Shown here: in pieces, positions 35,137-48,727 of the stretch
How the letters are laid out: each line of letters begins with the position of its first letter
Position numbering within the stretch: position 1 is the stretch's first letter
Assembly: GCF_029227915.1 (NCBI RefSeq)
Contig: NC_079886.1
Span: 20,996,501 to 21,056,500 of the forward strand
Reading direction: 5' to 3'
Length of the DNA stretch: 60,000 nucleotides
Origin: Hydractinia symbiolongicarpus
Lineage: Eukaryota; Cnidaria; Hydrozoa; Anthoathecata; Hydractiniidae
Notes under the pieces: model-generated
What the model saw: only the letters and a program-made list of their open reading frames with translations
The model's database searches: none
Told to the model about the DNA's origin: nothing
Position numbers and translations under genes: made by a program

Positions 35137-36355
35137 AGGAGTCACTGACGTAAAGGGATATTTGAAATTAAAAAAACGCAATCACGTGCCAGCACGTCTG
35201 TTTGTCAGCGCGGGGCAAGAAATATTGTCAAGAAAGGGCACAACACAAGGTGATCCACTCGGAATGGCTATTTATTCCCTCTACTTGACATACTAATTGC
35301 AACAACTGAGAATCAAAACAACAAGATGGTGGCGTTCGCAGATGATGTCAGTGCATCGGGAAGCCTCCTTGCACTTCGTAGTTGGTGGACAAATCGCATC
35401 CAATGTGGACCAAAATATGGATATCATCCCCAACCAAAAAAGTCGTGGCTTATCGTAAGGCCAGAGAAGTTCGACGAGGCAAGAGGGATTTTTGAAGGAA
35501 GTGGGATGAAAATAACCACTGAAGGAGTAAGAAATCTCGGGTCAGTAGTAGGAAACGAACAGTACAAGCGAAAATACGTTAATGAATTGGTCGAAAAATG
35601 GGTGAATGAAATGTCTCTGCTTTCTCGGATTGCGAAAACACAACCGCAAGCAGCATACGGCTGTTATATTGCTGTATGTTAACATAAGCTGACGTACTTC
35701 TTCCGAACAATCCCAGGGATTGAAAACAACTTACAACCGTTCAAAGAGGTCCTTAGACATCAGTTCATCGCAGCTATTACTGGTGGACATATCGTTAATG
35801 ATAGAGAGAGATCACTCCTGTCCCTTCCGCCACGTCTTGGAGGCCTTGGTTTGAAAGATGTTACTCGAACAGCAACTGAAGAATATGAAAATTCCTGCCG
35901 GGTCACGCTCCATCTAAAGGACATGATTCTAGACACACAGGTAGAAGGTGGCAAGACGAAATCAGCGATCAAGGCAGAACGGAGACAAAAGCAACAAGCT
36001 AAGCTCGACAGTCTACGAGAAGAAATGGCGGAAGCCGAAAGATGTTTCAACGACACCAACCTTGAAAGTGGCGTTCCGAACTGGCTGACAGCACTACCCC
36101 TGAAAGAGTGGGCTGCAGCGGTTTTGGGATGCAATTAGAATAAGGCATAACTGGAACCTCGAGCGACTCCCTACAGAATGCCTATGTGGTGAAAAATTTG
36201 ACCTTTCCCATACTTTGTCTTGTAAAAAAGGGGGCATAGTCACCCTGCGAAACAACGAACTGCGTGACATCACCGCCTCACTCTTAGAAGAAGTCTGTCA
36301 TGACGTAAAGACAGAGCCAGTGCTGATTGAGGTCAACGGAGAGGGTCTTTGAGAG
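35137..36355 (+). mobile_element. Decayed retroelement: RT with C-terminal Cys/His motif
   Basis: An RT fragment reads [20 protein letters not shown] (palm motif), then after a one-base frameshift near 35277 KMVAFADDVSASG (the FADD catalytic box). Thumb-like sequence GPKYGYHPQPKKSWLIV and RTIPGIENNLQPFKEV follows, with a nonsense codon at 35680-35682 between the two. LPPRLGGLGLKDVTRT comes next. After another frameshift near 36110 there is DAIRIRHNWNLERLPTECLC, then GEKFDLSHTLSCKKGG and LRNNELRDITASLLEEVCHD. The C-x-C-x7-H-x4-C cluster followed by an R-x-N motif resembles the C-terminal part of LINEs with a restriction-like endonuclease. The exact clade is uncertain. Confidence 0.75.
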
Positions 36356-36547
36356 AGAACAGCATTATATGATTATACATATTTATATATGTGAGATAAC
36401 AACCTAATTTATGTATAACACAGTTACTAATGCTAGTGTAAACATTTCACTGAAATGATTATAGGTAGAAAATTGCAAAAATGAAACATTGAAAAGGGTT
36501 CGATTTAGCAGATGTTCGACTAATCCAAAGTAAAAACATGATTTCGA

Positions 36548-36663
36548 GGGCTATTAGGATTGCCCAAGTTTCATTTGTAATGTTGACAAAATTGCTTAAG
36601 CGTATTGAGGGCAATTTGTCAACATTACAAATGATACGAAGGCTTATTAACCCACAATAGCCC
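36548..36663. mobile_element. MITE-like hairpin, 116 bp
   Basis: Terminal gggctatt at 36548 is matched by aatagccc at 36656-36663. The inner arms tttgtaatgttgacaaa and its reverse complement pair almost perfectly around a short central spacer. No coding capacity. Confidence 0.75.
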
Positions 36664-36770
36664 AAGAAAGCATGAGGGGCTACAAAACGGTTAAAGTAAG
36701 CACTCTGTCATGTACGTTATTCTCCATCCTCGCACATTCTGAATATTAGATAACTGTTAATCAACCTCTT

Positions 36771-36863
36771 CCCCAGGGCCATTTATGTTTTTTACATTGG
36801 GACGGAACCGAGCCTGTCAAAGTTCCGTCACAATGTAAAATACCCTAAAAGCCATGGAGGGGA
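36771..36863. mobile_element. Second hairpin, MITE-like
   Basis: Arms ttttacattgggacggaac (36788-36808) and gttccgtcacaatgtaaaa (36822-36840) pair with one or two mismatches; the outer parts (ccccagggccat and ccatggaggggag) are only partly complementary. It lies 108 bases from the previous hairpin. Confidence 0.6.
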
Positions 36864-36869
36864 GTTTGA

Positions 36870-38380
36870 CTTTTAATAGTTGGCCGTTTGCTTAGTTTCT
36901 ATGAAAAAACATGTTTCAGCACTAATGCAAGAAACAAGGTCGTATGTTTTCATCCTTTCTGTAAAAGAGACGAAAAACAGTTTTCTTGACTGAAATCTAG
37001 CGACGGACTCCACAGATGAGGAATGTATGGTATTATTTGACGCTTTATCCATCGATGCCCCTTCCAGTAGTTGCATCAGCAAAACTAGCTGCATTGTTTA
37101 TTTCAGACAGACGTCCAAAGATTTTTGAAAAGATTTGATCCACAACCCACTACCAAAATTAAGACAATGGCACTTGCTTGGTCAAGGTTTCAAACAGCAT
37201 CTACTTGCAAATTCTACTTCTTCAGATGCTTAGGTTAGATAAGCAGTCATTAAATGGCGCTAATCGCATTTTCTAACACGTCTACCTTACCGAATAATCC
37301 ACGTCAGGGCTAGCGAAGGCCCGACATATGAGAAATATGACCACGTTGACGTCAGAAACATTTTGAGAGTTGGGATCTCACAAAATAACCTAAGCTTCTT
37401 GATAAGTAAGCCATGTGAAAGGCTTAAAATGCGACGCTCTAAAAAATAGAAACAACCGATGTGATCAATTAGGGCTTCCTAATTCGAAATTAGCCATCCC
37501 GTTTCATTCTATTTTGTCCATGATTTAACTATGTGATACTGATAACTGTTTGCATTTGTAAAAACTTTTAAAACTCACTGGATTGCTTGGGTGGTATTAG
37601 ACTGAGTATTTAGGATGTGTACTTGGTGAGCGATTTTTCACTCATAAAATTGTTTTAATGTAAGGTGGTATATTCGCAATAAGTTTTCATTTTCTTTTAA
37701 GTTCAGTTCATGAGATTATTTCATGAAATAACAAAAACAGGACGATTCTTTTCGTGGTGACAGAGCAACAACGATTTGTAGCATGTGTTTTATGCAATCT
37801 GTTGTAACGATGAAATATAAACGAGTGCTCCACGGAATGTATGGCGTTATAATGTTTCACATAAACTATTCTATTTTTTCTTTTCTCGTGTCAATGGAAC
37901 GTGAGTTCTTTACATAATATCTACATCGTCACCATACCGTCATCAATGACGTCATCGTCAATTATACAAAAAGCTGGTGCAGCATATTTGATCGAATCGT
38001 TCGAATGGTTTTTTACACAATTCATATCCCGACACTCGATCAAATAAACAAAGTAATCAATTTAAAATGGATCCCAAAATGTGTGTTTCTCATAAAAAGA
38101 GAGGTGTTTATTAAATTATATATTCTTCTCTGATTGGCTATTTGATAGAATGCATATTTACAGTTTTAAGTAAAGTAAAAAAATATTCATATAGTAATTT
38201 TAAATAAAAAATGAAAAAGATATAAAGTAAAATCAGAGAAAAGAAAAAGAAAAAACATTTCCAGAAAAGTAGAATGTAATTCCGAATATCGTAACAGAGA
38301 AAAATCATCACAAAAGAAATATTGGATTGAAAATATATCGATTTTAACATAATATATACATATAAACATCGGTAATAAGA
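36870..38380. other. Non-coding stretch downstream of the chimaerin
   Basis: No recognisable exon or repeat family was seen. It contains several tgacgtca-like palindromes. The frame at 36873-37094 (-) has no domain. Confidence 0.4.
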
Positions 38381-38394
38381 GAACATTCCTAAAC

Positions 38395-38434
38395 ACAAAC
38401 AAACAAACAAACAAACAAACAAACAAACAAACAA
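38395..38434. repeat. (CAAA)n microsatellite
   Basis: A run of aaac/caaa tetranucleotides of about 40 bases; it explains the Cys-Leu-Phe-Val frames on the minus strand at 38138-38450. Confidence 0.9.
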
Positions 38435-38567
38435 AAACATTTTTTAACAATACGTATTCAATAAATTACAGCTTCGATTTTTTTTTGTCTATTTTCACTG
38501 TGAAATAAACATTATTAAATCTCAGTTTTGTCTCGTTTATCCAGGTTAATTTCATTGAAACACAATG

Positions 38568-38573
38568 TTTATT
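38568..38573 (-). promoter_or_regulatory. Candidate poly(A) signal of the chimaerin gene
   Basis: TTTATT on the plus strand is AATAAA on the minus strand, about 110 bases beyond the chimaerin stop codon at 38681-38683. No other coding exon follows. Confidence 0.5.
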
Positions 38574-38680
38574 ATTCTTTTTTGTAAACCAATCGAGGTT
38601 AATCCATGAAGAGGAATCAACGAAGATGCATTAAAAGCGATCTTGATTATTCAAGTTGAAAGTTGACCGAATAGTTTCTG

Positions 38681-41600
38681 TCACTTTTCGAACAGCAGGT
38701 CTTGTTCCTCGATAAGTATCTGTACAATTTTCTTCTGGTATGGAATATACCCCACAGCTTCAAACGACATATGATCGGGTGCGCGCATCAAAGTAGGCCC
38801 GAACACGATGCCCAAATTTTCCGAATTCATTAAATTTTTATCTTGAAATTTTGTCAGTCTAAAACAAAAAATCGTAAAATTATTTTTTTTCCTTGATACA
38901 GAAACAATTAAAAATAAATAAACGCTGACGCAGCAATTACCTTTGCAAATGTCTGCAAAAATATTTTAGTGTTTCATAATGCGCGGCCGGTAAACATTTT
39001 AGCACACTAGCCAATGATTTTATAATGTCGAGACGATCTTCCATTTCTAAAAAAAAAAAAAAAAAAGTTTAAAAAAGAATAAGGGAACATAAAACAGAAA
39101 AATTATTTTGTGTTGGATTTATCTTTAAGTACAAAAGTCGCAAAAATAACTCTTTCTAGAAAGAAAAAGTCGCACTTACTCACTGCTTCTACGAATCGAT
39201 CATACAAATCGAATGTGATGACAGGTATCGGTAGAGATCGAAAATATGATTTCAACAAACCACAGATGACGTTGACGTCTTCGAAAGCCGATGGGCTAAT
39301 GTCGGGTACCACGCCGTCTAAATAGATTTGGAAATAATGACGACAACCATAACGACACCGACGACGACAACAAAATAAAAATAACGTCAATCATAACAAC
39401 GCCGACGACAACAAGAAAACATTCTCCCTACCTTTATCGATAGCATTCTGTAACGAAGTTATATCGTCTGCGAAACCAGGAACACGATACAAGCCTTCAA
39501 TATCAAGTCCTCGCTTTTCAATCTCACTTATACAGCGGTCGACAATCGCAGGTCGTCGTAGATCATGCGCTTTAATTAAAGTCGTTAAATCGACGCCGAA
39601 AACTCGTTTGACGAGTTTTTTGTCGGGACTGCAATCGAGGGGAACCAATGTACTACACTGTTTGTGACAATCATATAGACAATCTAGAAAAAAAGAACGC
39701 ATAATTTACATTGAGGTTGTGGTTTAAAAAAACATGAAACACTGCGCGACATTGCTGATTCTAAGAAAAACTGATAAATAGAGCTAAAAACTCAGGGCAA
39801 ACTGAACACTCCGTTGTACTTTAAAGTGTTACTTCTTTCTTAACTAACATGCCATTCACAAATCTCTTCACACAGCACTTCACGACCTATGGATAGTGTT
39901 TGACTACCTCGTTCAGTGACAAGCTCAACAATCCAAACCATATTCGACGTATGCCACGAAAGCATTTGATACAGTTAATCAAAAGTTGTTTTTTTTTTAA
40001 CAACAACAAAGAATTTCAACAATCAGAATTAATAACTCCTCTACTGTTCATATTTGATGGTTATCTATGCGAGCAAGTGATTCATCGATGACAATACATC
40101 ACTATGTCTTCTGACACACAACCATTAGCAACGTCAAAATTAATTTTTTTTTATACTTCATATTTCGAATTTTAATTAGGCTTTCTCAATGGTTTGGAAT
40201 AAGTAAATCGATAGGAGAGTATTAAAAAGAGTTTTAAAAGAAATATACAATACCTTTTGAAAATCTATTGCCTTGCGCAATTATTAACCTACTGTCTCAT
40301 CTCTGCTCTCTTTCACAGAGATTAAATCAGTAACACGGAAATTTCGCAGAACTTTCGTTATTAGAGTTTCATTTATGAATTAAAAGTCACGAGGTATGAC
40401 CTTTAAGAAGTAAACAGCAAAGTGGTTGAAAACCTACCTTGACAGCGTACACCTTGTGCTTTCAAACCCCACATGAAATTTCGACAGTAGTGACACCAAT
40501 GTGGTCCGTAATACGAGTGAGTCTAAGAAAAAAGAATCGTGTGATTATTATTTTTATCGTTCCAGGCTATTTCGCATATACACCTTCTGTTTTAAACATT
40601 GCAAACTTAATTAAACAAGTAATTCGTACATCGTGTCCTGTTCTCATGTGTGTCTGAATTAGAGAATGCGTACTGTATTTACACCATATTTATTTAGTTA
40701 CAGATCTGCAAAACAATCACAAACAACTTTTAAAACTTGAAGGACAGTTTTACCTTAAAGTTGTGAGCTTTTTCGCATTCAGATGCTTTGAATGAATTTT
40801 GAATAGGTCGTGTCGGGCTTCGAGATGTCTACAAATACAAAAAAATTAGTGAGGAAACATTCATGTCAGCAAAAACACTGACGACAACAATAAAAACACC
40901 ACCAACAACAACAACAAAAATAGATGGCGACGAAGAATGTCGACAGCAACGCAGGTTTACCTCTTGCGGTTTTTTAGTATCTTCTTGATCGACATGTGGT
41001 ATCTCATTAGATGGTTGAACATCTAAGTTCATATGTTCTATATAATCTTTAGCATTGTAATCCACGTATAAAGTAATGAGTCCATCAGCCACTAAGTCGT
41101 GGATAGTCTCGAATCGTTTCTCACCTAATCAACAAAGGTAAGACGTAAATATACGCGACTTAGGTAACTGGTATAAAATCTATTACTGGTTTTAATGGTT
41201 AAGACATCGTATGAAAAAACATATAAACAAAAGACAGCCATTTTTACTTTTAAAATTCCCTATGTAACTAAATACGTATACAGACGAGAAAAGGTTAGAA
41301 AATAGTGAGCTACTTACCAACATAATGCATTTTTTCTTCTTGATCGTAATATAAACGATAATTTCGTGCCATGTTGTTAAATCTGGAAAAATGTTGTAAG
41401 TTTAGAAACAGCAACAACAACATCAAAAACAAACAAACAAACAAAAACAACAACAACAACAACAACAACAATCTCATAAGTAGAAATCAACACCGTATAA
41501 AGCAAATACAAAATTTTGTAATCAAATTAATATTTAAAATCTCGAGCAATCGTTAACTGCAATAAAAATAAGTACAGGTGTTCTTCTGTTAAATAATATA

Positions 41601-44600
41601 TTTTAAAATCATAGAGCCAGCTTGAATATAGAGACCCTTCCAAGGAAGTTTTTTTTAATAAAAAAACACAGGCATGAACACAAAACGAGTTTCGTGCATT
41701 TTTCGTGCGAGCAGTGTTATTTCCCTCTTTGAACAAACTCGATTATAACAAGTTGTATCACTATCGTTTCAAAGACAAAAAAAAAAGAAAAACAATGAAT
41801 TACTTGGTTCACAATTCATGCTTTGTGTAACACCAAACTGAAAAGCAAATCCTTTACAAAAACCATATATAACACAATATGAAACACATACCTAAAAGTG
41901 AGTGCGTATGTCCCAGGTTGTCTTGTACTTTCCCGAGTTAAGTAATTTCCTTCACTCGCCATTACTAACTGTTCAGCTTGCTCGCGCGGTATTGGGCCAT
42001 GACATCTAAAGAAAGGTTAGTATGTATGATACAATAAAATTACACTGACTGTACGCGATAAGAAACAAATATAACCTTACAAAGCTTTAATTTTTTTCCA
42101 GCCTGTGTGGACCTTGTAAAACATTTTTTTTTCCATTTTGTGCAGTGTTGTTCTCAAAATCTCATTTAAATGCTAAGTGATTTTAAATCTCACCATACCC
42201 CCTGAATTTACGCCTCAATGGTTAAAACTACTTAGGTAAAATAGTCTTAAACCAGGGGTTGTACACCGTCAATTATTAATTGTAAAAAAATGGATATAAC
42301 TGGCTGTCAAGATGAAATTAAAAATAATATTAGCATCAATATTTAACACGAGTTTTGTTAAACTGATTACAGAAGTTTCAAAGTAACCTATATACTAAAT
42401 TTTATATTAATTATGATACATAAAAATATAAAAATACATAAAAAATGTAGCACGTACTCTTTTCCATAGTAGTATGGTTTGTTCACCGAGGACTAAAATA
42501 AAAAAAGGTGTGAATTTATAATTAAAAACAATTGATACAAGGTTTAGTCTTTAAATACGCCAATTTAATAATACCAACACTACAAAAAAATATGTTCAAT
42601 AAATGACATCTCTGATGCATTTAAATATATTTATTGAATAAATAAGACAAAGTGTTGCCTCGCCTAAACGATAAAATTGGTTTACTTAAGGTACAAAATA
42701 TAACGATTCAACTTACTTGAGTGCATACTACTCTTTGTGGCTTGGGAGCTTTTAACTGGACTTGGTATACTAAAGAAATGTTTGAACTTTTGAAGGAGAA
42801 CTTTAATGAGCACAAAAATCAAAAAAGTCGCTGGTACATTGCAATGCGCCTTTAACACGCTGGTACATTGCAATGCGCCCTTAACACGCTGGTACATTGC
42901 AATGTGCCCTTAACACGCTGGTACATTGCAATGCGCACTTAACACGCTGGTACATCGCAATGCACCCTTAACACCCTTCTACCTTGATTAAAATTAACTC
43001 GAAAAGTACTGGCGTTTGAATGCTATCTTATCGTTATCCTCCTAGCTGATCTTAAGTGAATAAATTAATAAACTAAAAAAAAAGTTGTCAGTTAAACTAT
43101 AAACACGAAGGAATACTTACAGTATGATTTCCACACTGGTTGAACATCTTCGTAACAATGTTTCTCTAAAAACGAAAGCAAGGTAAACACCATCATTCTA
43201 CATCAACTCGTTCTTGTGCATCTCTCTCCTCTCGACATGGTCTGCTATTAAATACAGCATGTATATATCTTAATCACTGTTAAGTAACAAAAAATCTGCC
43301 CACTCCTGAGTGATTACAACAACATGCAGGATAATTAATAGCACTGTAATCATGTAAACACATTGATGTCAACTAAGCAACAGACATTTCTCTTCATATG
43401 TTAACTTTCAAGCTTTGTTATGTGGTATTTGGTAATTAATTTTATGTTTATTTTTTTCTGCACGTGTTATAATGCTACTTTGTTTTTTTTGACGGTATGT
43501 AGGGTGAGTATTTAGCTTTATGACAATTTGGGGAAGCAGAACTTACACAGTAAGGAAAGCTTTAACATTGTCATTTTTATGTTCTGTGACATGAGCTCCC
43601 TTAAACACATCCTATCGCATTTTCGCTGTTTATGTAGCAAATAAGCTATTTCCAGATATTTTTTGGTATTTTTAAGTTTAAAAGTTGTAGATAACATTAC
43701 TCTTATAGATAATTCAACAAAAATAGCTAGCAGCACATGTTTACACCTAGTACCTGACTGATATAGAAAACAAAAGAAATCGAAATAAACTCTCAATTTC
43801 CTTTCACTCTTCAGGAAGTCAACTATTGATGCATGTCACACACAAAACGTTTTAAAACATAAAAAGCTTCGTACAACACTTGTATTACCTGTCACATTAG
43901 ATTCATAAGTAATTTCAAAATTTCTTCTTGGCATAATAGGCTTCGGGGAAGAACTTTTCTCAAAGCTAGCCCGAAATGTATTACTACGACCTGAACGTCG
44001 AAATGATCGACGAACAAAACTAGTAATCGAGCCAAATCCATTCGACTTTTCTTTTTGCTCGATCATACTGTCGTACTTCATCAAGTCTGTTATGTTTTAG
44101 ATTTCTCTTATATATATGCACGCTTATATGTTTATTTATTTAATATACCTATCAATTGTAAACAAGATGAAAAGTGAAAACGAAACTACGTGGTAGAATG
44201 GGGACGTGTAATCCAACATCTTCTTGGAAATTTCTCCAATGCAAAAGCGAAACAACTTTGTTGCAATTAAAACGAAATCAAATGTGGTTAAAGGTATTAT
44301 AAAAATAAACAAAATTAATAAAACATTGCAGTGAAATGTGCCAAAAAAAGTAATATTTCAAAATACTAGGAAATCATAATTTTTAACAAACTTACAATCC
44401 TCCCTAAAACACGATTCGAATGTACTTAAATTTTTTATTACATTAAGTTTCCATAAAAACTGTTGTTAAATAAACCTATCCTTTCTTGATATGAGATAAA
44501 AACAACAACAACAACAACAAAAACAACAACAACAACAGCCAACTTTTCTCGTATGCATCTCGCCTTTTTGTTATAGCTTCAGTGGTCAAAGTTTCTAGTC

Positions 44601-47600
44601 TCAACAGAAAACAACATTTAAACTATCACAGTGTCTCTTCTGAAAATCTTAAACTAATTAAGCTGAAGCAATCCAATTAAGAAATAATTACCTTATTCAA
44701 CTTTTAATTACAGAACATTCTAATGTTTTGTGTTATCTGCTGTGAACATGTTGAAGAGGATATTACTTAATTAGGTGCTCACTCTCGCTCAAAAAACAAG
44801 TCCAAAGAAATAAGAGAGAAAAAAACTTATTTTGGCCAAAAAGATAATGACGAACTTTTAAAACATCAACGTTAATTCAAAATTAAATGATAAACCACCT
44901 CTCACAGGACACATTATAAAGCTAAGATACCACAAATCAATTACATACATTGTGTGGGCGTTACTTAATGTGAAACGTCACACAGTTAACACCACCAGTC
45001 AATTTAAAAAATAAAAACAAAGATTTTGCTATAACGCATGCTGATGTCAGCATTTTTTTGGTGATCAAAAACCTTAAAGCAGATAGATTTAGGAGTAGTG
45101 TACATTGTTCTAAAATATGCGAAACGAATTAAGCTTTTTTTGATCAATTTCAAATTCAGTTGTGTCATGGGGATAAAGGTAATTAACTCAAGCATCAGTG
45201 AAATGCATCAACTTTGAGTGAGTAGGTGTGGTGGAGGGTGCATGAAGAAAATCACCAAGTCAAAAAGTTAACAAAGAAGTATTAAACATGCGGATTATGA
45301 TTTTTTCAAACAAACTAATCATAATATTATATATCATGTCATAACACAATTACCAATTTGTTACGATCATAATTTTAGATGTTATCAGCGATATCATTCA
45401 GAAAAAAAAACACCCCATTAAGATAAAAAGATATCAACAGATTCTCCTTTTCTAGCATAGAAATGTTTCACGAATCTGCTTCGTTCTGTAAAAAAACAAA
45501 AAACTGCATGTTTCCCATACTGAGTTGGTTATTTTCAATATTTGGCCTAAAAAAGGCTTTCGTTCATCCAAATACTGTTTTAACACACCTATTCCAAAAT
45601 TCAAAACTCCTATAAACAGAACAAATGGTCCAACTGATCAATCACGTTTACAATCAAGTTTTTTTTACTATCTGTTGAAAGGAAGATCCATTCATATGAA
45701 ACTACCATCAATGAAAATCATAACAAATTTATTGAATAAAATTAAATTTTATTGAAGTGCATTGAAATCTTATAAACAATCTATAACAAAAGTTATCCCT
45801 AACAAAAAAAAAAAAAAATTATTCATTTCTCTAAAAAATCTTAGCACACACATTGAAAGGTTTCCTATCTTCATCCTATGCATCATGATTCGTCTCTTTT
45901 TAATCCTCACATTAAGCCCTACAGTTCCAGCAGAATTCTATTTTTCTCTCACATAATGCCAAAAACATATCCTTATATAGAATTAATATTTTGTCTCATT
46001 GGTGTTTATAACTTTATACGGATCATTGGTTATGACTGTGATTAAGTTTTTTACTTTCACAACAATCACATTAGTTATGTTACATCTTCCTGGTATGTCT
46101 TCCTTGTAGTAACAACATATTTTGCTAACCTAATTAAGTAGATGTGGTTTTCATAAATATGAGATTAGGTTGAGAATGACTAAATCAAACTTTTTAAAAT
46201 ACATTTCTTAAAAATGATAAACAATTTTTCTTTTAACAAAGATATAAGTAAAAATGTTTCTTTTGATCTCGTCAAAATTTTAAAAGCAAATTAATGTGGT
46301 CCATTACTTGTTTTAACACATCTTACTTAGCATGATCTGATGTGACGTATAAAACAGAATTTTCAAGCTTTCATAAAATCATCCATGCTTCAGAAATGTT
46401 TTTTTAATACAACCTGAACTTACAAGTGAATTTATAACAGATAGAAACAAACAGATGCTTGCCATTACAACTATACAAAATAAAGATATTGTAGAAATCA
46501 AACGCATGTGCAAGAGCAATTGTCAATCTAAGAAAATCATTACCATTTTTACATCTAATACCACGCACATATTCAAATTTTACATTTTTCAAACATATAT
46601 GTCAAATCTATTTTTATCAATTACTTGCAAGCTGAGAATGATTAATTTAAACATGAAGAATGATAGGCGAACACATATTTATTTGATACGCATATCTTTT
46701 GTATTGTATTAAGACAACGCAAAAACCAGTTTCAATATTTATCTTTGCACAAGTTTAAGGGTATACATTAAAAATAAAACAAAACAAAAAAATGTAATGT
46801 TGACCTCGTCAAAAATGTTTCAACTTGGTTACTTGAGTAAACACAAAATTTAAAAAACATAATAAAGCATTCATTATTATATTCTTAGATTTATTTTAAA
46901 TTTTCATTCCACTATACAAGCTGTATGCAATATAAACTAATTTTTCAGACATATATACTGTTTGATACAAAAAATAAAACCTATGCCATTGTAAAAATTA
47001 AATCTGACCTGTAAGCATACTGTATTATATCCCCCTGAGAATAACAAAAGATGCATCAACAGCTATATAGTAACAATCTCTCTAACTGACAACACTTCAA
47101 TAATAACTCATGTTAACAGTAAATACACTACTTCACAAGACAAACTTTTAACTAAATCAGAGGATTAGATGAAAACATTAAAAAATGTTAAGTTAAACAA
47201 ACCCCGTCAGCGCTTCAACAAACACAGTGAGAATTTTTTTACGGTCTGCAAAACAGTTTTAACCGCTGTGTAGAAAAAAAGACATGACAAGTCGAGCAAA
47301 GAAACAATAATAGAAGAGCAAAAAAGTAATTGACAATGTAAAAAAAATCTTGTACATCCTAACCAATGAAAACAACCAATAATATTCTTTCTATAAAAAC
47401 ATACTCGTCTTTTTTACTTAAAACTGTTGCCCACATCATAGATCTTACCAACGAAAGAAAGAAAGTTTTAAAATGTGCTAAATAGTGAATAGAATTAGTA
47501 ATAATACCATATTTTTATATAAATCATCATAAGAAAAATAACAATTGAATTAGGGATCGAAAATTTCAATTGCGTATTAATTTTACAAATTTGCGAAGTC

Positions 47601-48727
47601 AAAAATTGCACATAAAATAAAAAATCAAAACCTCACATTTATCATTAATTTAATTTACACTTTCAATATATACCAAATAATATAAGAGAAGAAGACACAA
47701 AACAAGCCGAAAAAAAACCATATAAATCACATTCTAAAATGTTTATTGCTTCTCAAAAAATCTACCATCCCAGATACCAACAATAATGCTCTAACAGTCA
47801 AAGCATGATAAAATATCCATGAGGACAACAAAAGCCATTGGTGCATAAAGCACAAAAGTTCTTAAGCAACATCTATAAAACTGTTCTACTACTTAATTAA
47901 CCATGGAAACCAAAGAATAATTCGTAATGCTTAAATTAAATCAAGTTCTTAGTCAGTTTATTGTGTATAAGAAATAGCAACAATAATCAAAGATAAAATT
48001 AAAATATATGACATGTATACAACAGGAACTTTAACACTTCAAAAAAAAAAAACCTTGCAACACTTCATTTGTAAAAGTAGGCTATGTGGTGAAGTGCTAA
48101 TAATGTAATATTATTTCTAGAATATGTGACTCTCCATCGTTATACTATACAGTACATGATACCAAAACAAACATTGTGAAAATAACAAAACCATTAAGTC
48201 AACATCTATAAATTATATTGGATCATTAACTCTTGTTAAGTCAAAATAATGAAAAGAGTGTGGTTTTTATCAGAAATATGGTTAAACCCACAAGTCGTTC
48301 ACACGAAATAAGATAGACTGTCCACTGTGTCAGATATTTGCATTTATTTTTTACAAGGTTTAGTAATTAGGAAAAAAAAATTATCTGCTGATCACAGTGA
48401 AACAGAAGTGTGGATAGCCCCCCTACATCTTTATAGAATTTTTTGGTGGTGTAAACAATACTTACTTCCTTTAGTTTCCTCTCTATATTTTCTTTTACGT
48501 TCCTTTTTGTCAGTGTTTGCCACCAGTTTGTTCACTATAGCAGTTATCACTCCATCCAGTAAAATATAATCTGATTCGTTTCTTAAACATTTCATTCCCA
48601 CATTTGTTTTTCCAACTATATCAGACGTATTTCGCCAATCATAGGTGTACACATTAGTGTTTTTATTACCATCTTTAATATACAGTGGCACATAAAACTG
48701 TGCGCTGTGTTTTGATAATCTACCCAT
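38681..48727 (-). CDS. CHN1: Chimaerin: SH2-C1-RhoGAP Rac-inactivating protein
   Basis: GTPase-activating protein for Rac, normally recruited to membranes by diacylglycerol and linked to phosphotyrosine signals by its SH2 domain. Minus-strand exons, all GT-AG and phase-matched: 48466-48727, 43889-44086, 43121-43165, 42717-42769, 42458-42492, 41892-42005, 41318-41382, 40961-41124, 40754-40828, 40438-40522, 39432-39683, 39180-39317, 38941-39046 and 38681-38858; 589 residues. WKSY followed by [16 protein letters not shown] is the chimaerin signature before the SH2 domain (about 193-285; YLTRES with Arg222). The C1 domain (334-383) has the full H-x12-C-x2-C-x13-C-x2-C-x4-H-x2-C-x7-C pattern, plus Pro344, Gly356 and Gln360 expected of a phorbol/DAG binder. 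The RhoGAP domain (about 395-585) has GLYRVPGF with arginine finger Arg432 and ends [15 protein letters not shown]. The first 87 residues are not recognised. An alternative start is the ATG at 44079-44081 (500 residues), with other candidate first exons at 52.6 and 58.5 kb. The symbol marks the family; whether it is closer to CHN1 or CHN2 cannot be told. Confidence 0.92.
41426..41471. repeat. (AAAC)n/(AAC)n microsatellite in a chimaerin intron
   Basis: A compound simple repeat, first aaac then aac units. It explains the Asn-rich plus-strand frame at 41371-41556. Confidence 0.9.
42830..42974. repeat. 29-bp minisatellite, five units, in a chimaerin intron
   Basis: Five head-to-tail copies of a 29-bp unit beginning gctggtacattgcaatg and ending ttaacac, differing at one to three positions. 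The array ends about 60 bases upstream (minus strand) of the acceptor of the exon at 42717-42769. Confidence 0.95.
44087..48465. other. Large first intron of the chimaerin gene
   Basis: No recognised exon in 4.4 kb. It holds an (AAC)n run at 44500-44538 and an A-rich stretch at 45806-45819. The frames at 45525-45956 and 46404-46712 have no domain. Confidence 0.5.
44500..44538. repeat. (AAC)n microsatellite
   Basis: Simple trinucleotide repeat within the chimaerin first intron, with one interruption (aaaac). Confidence 0.9.

Noticed and set aside
42830-42974. CRISPR array
   Set aside because: The 29-bp units are directly adjacent with no spacers and lie in an intron of an animal gene.
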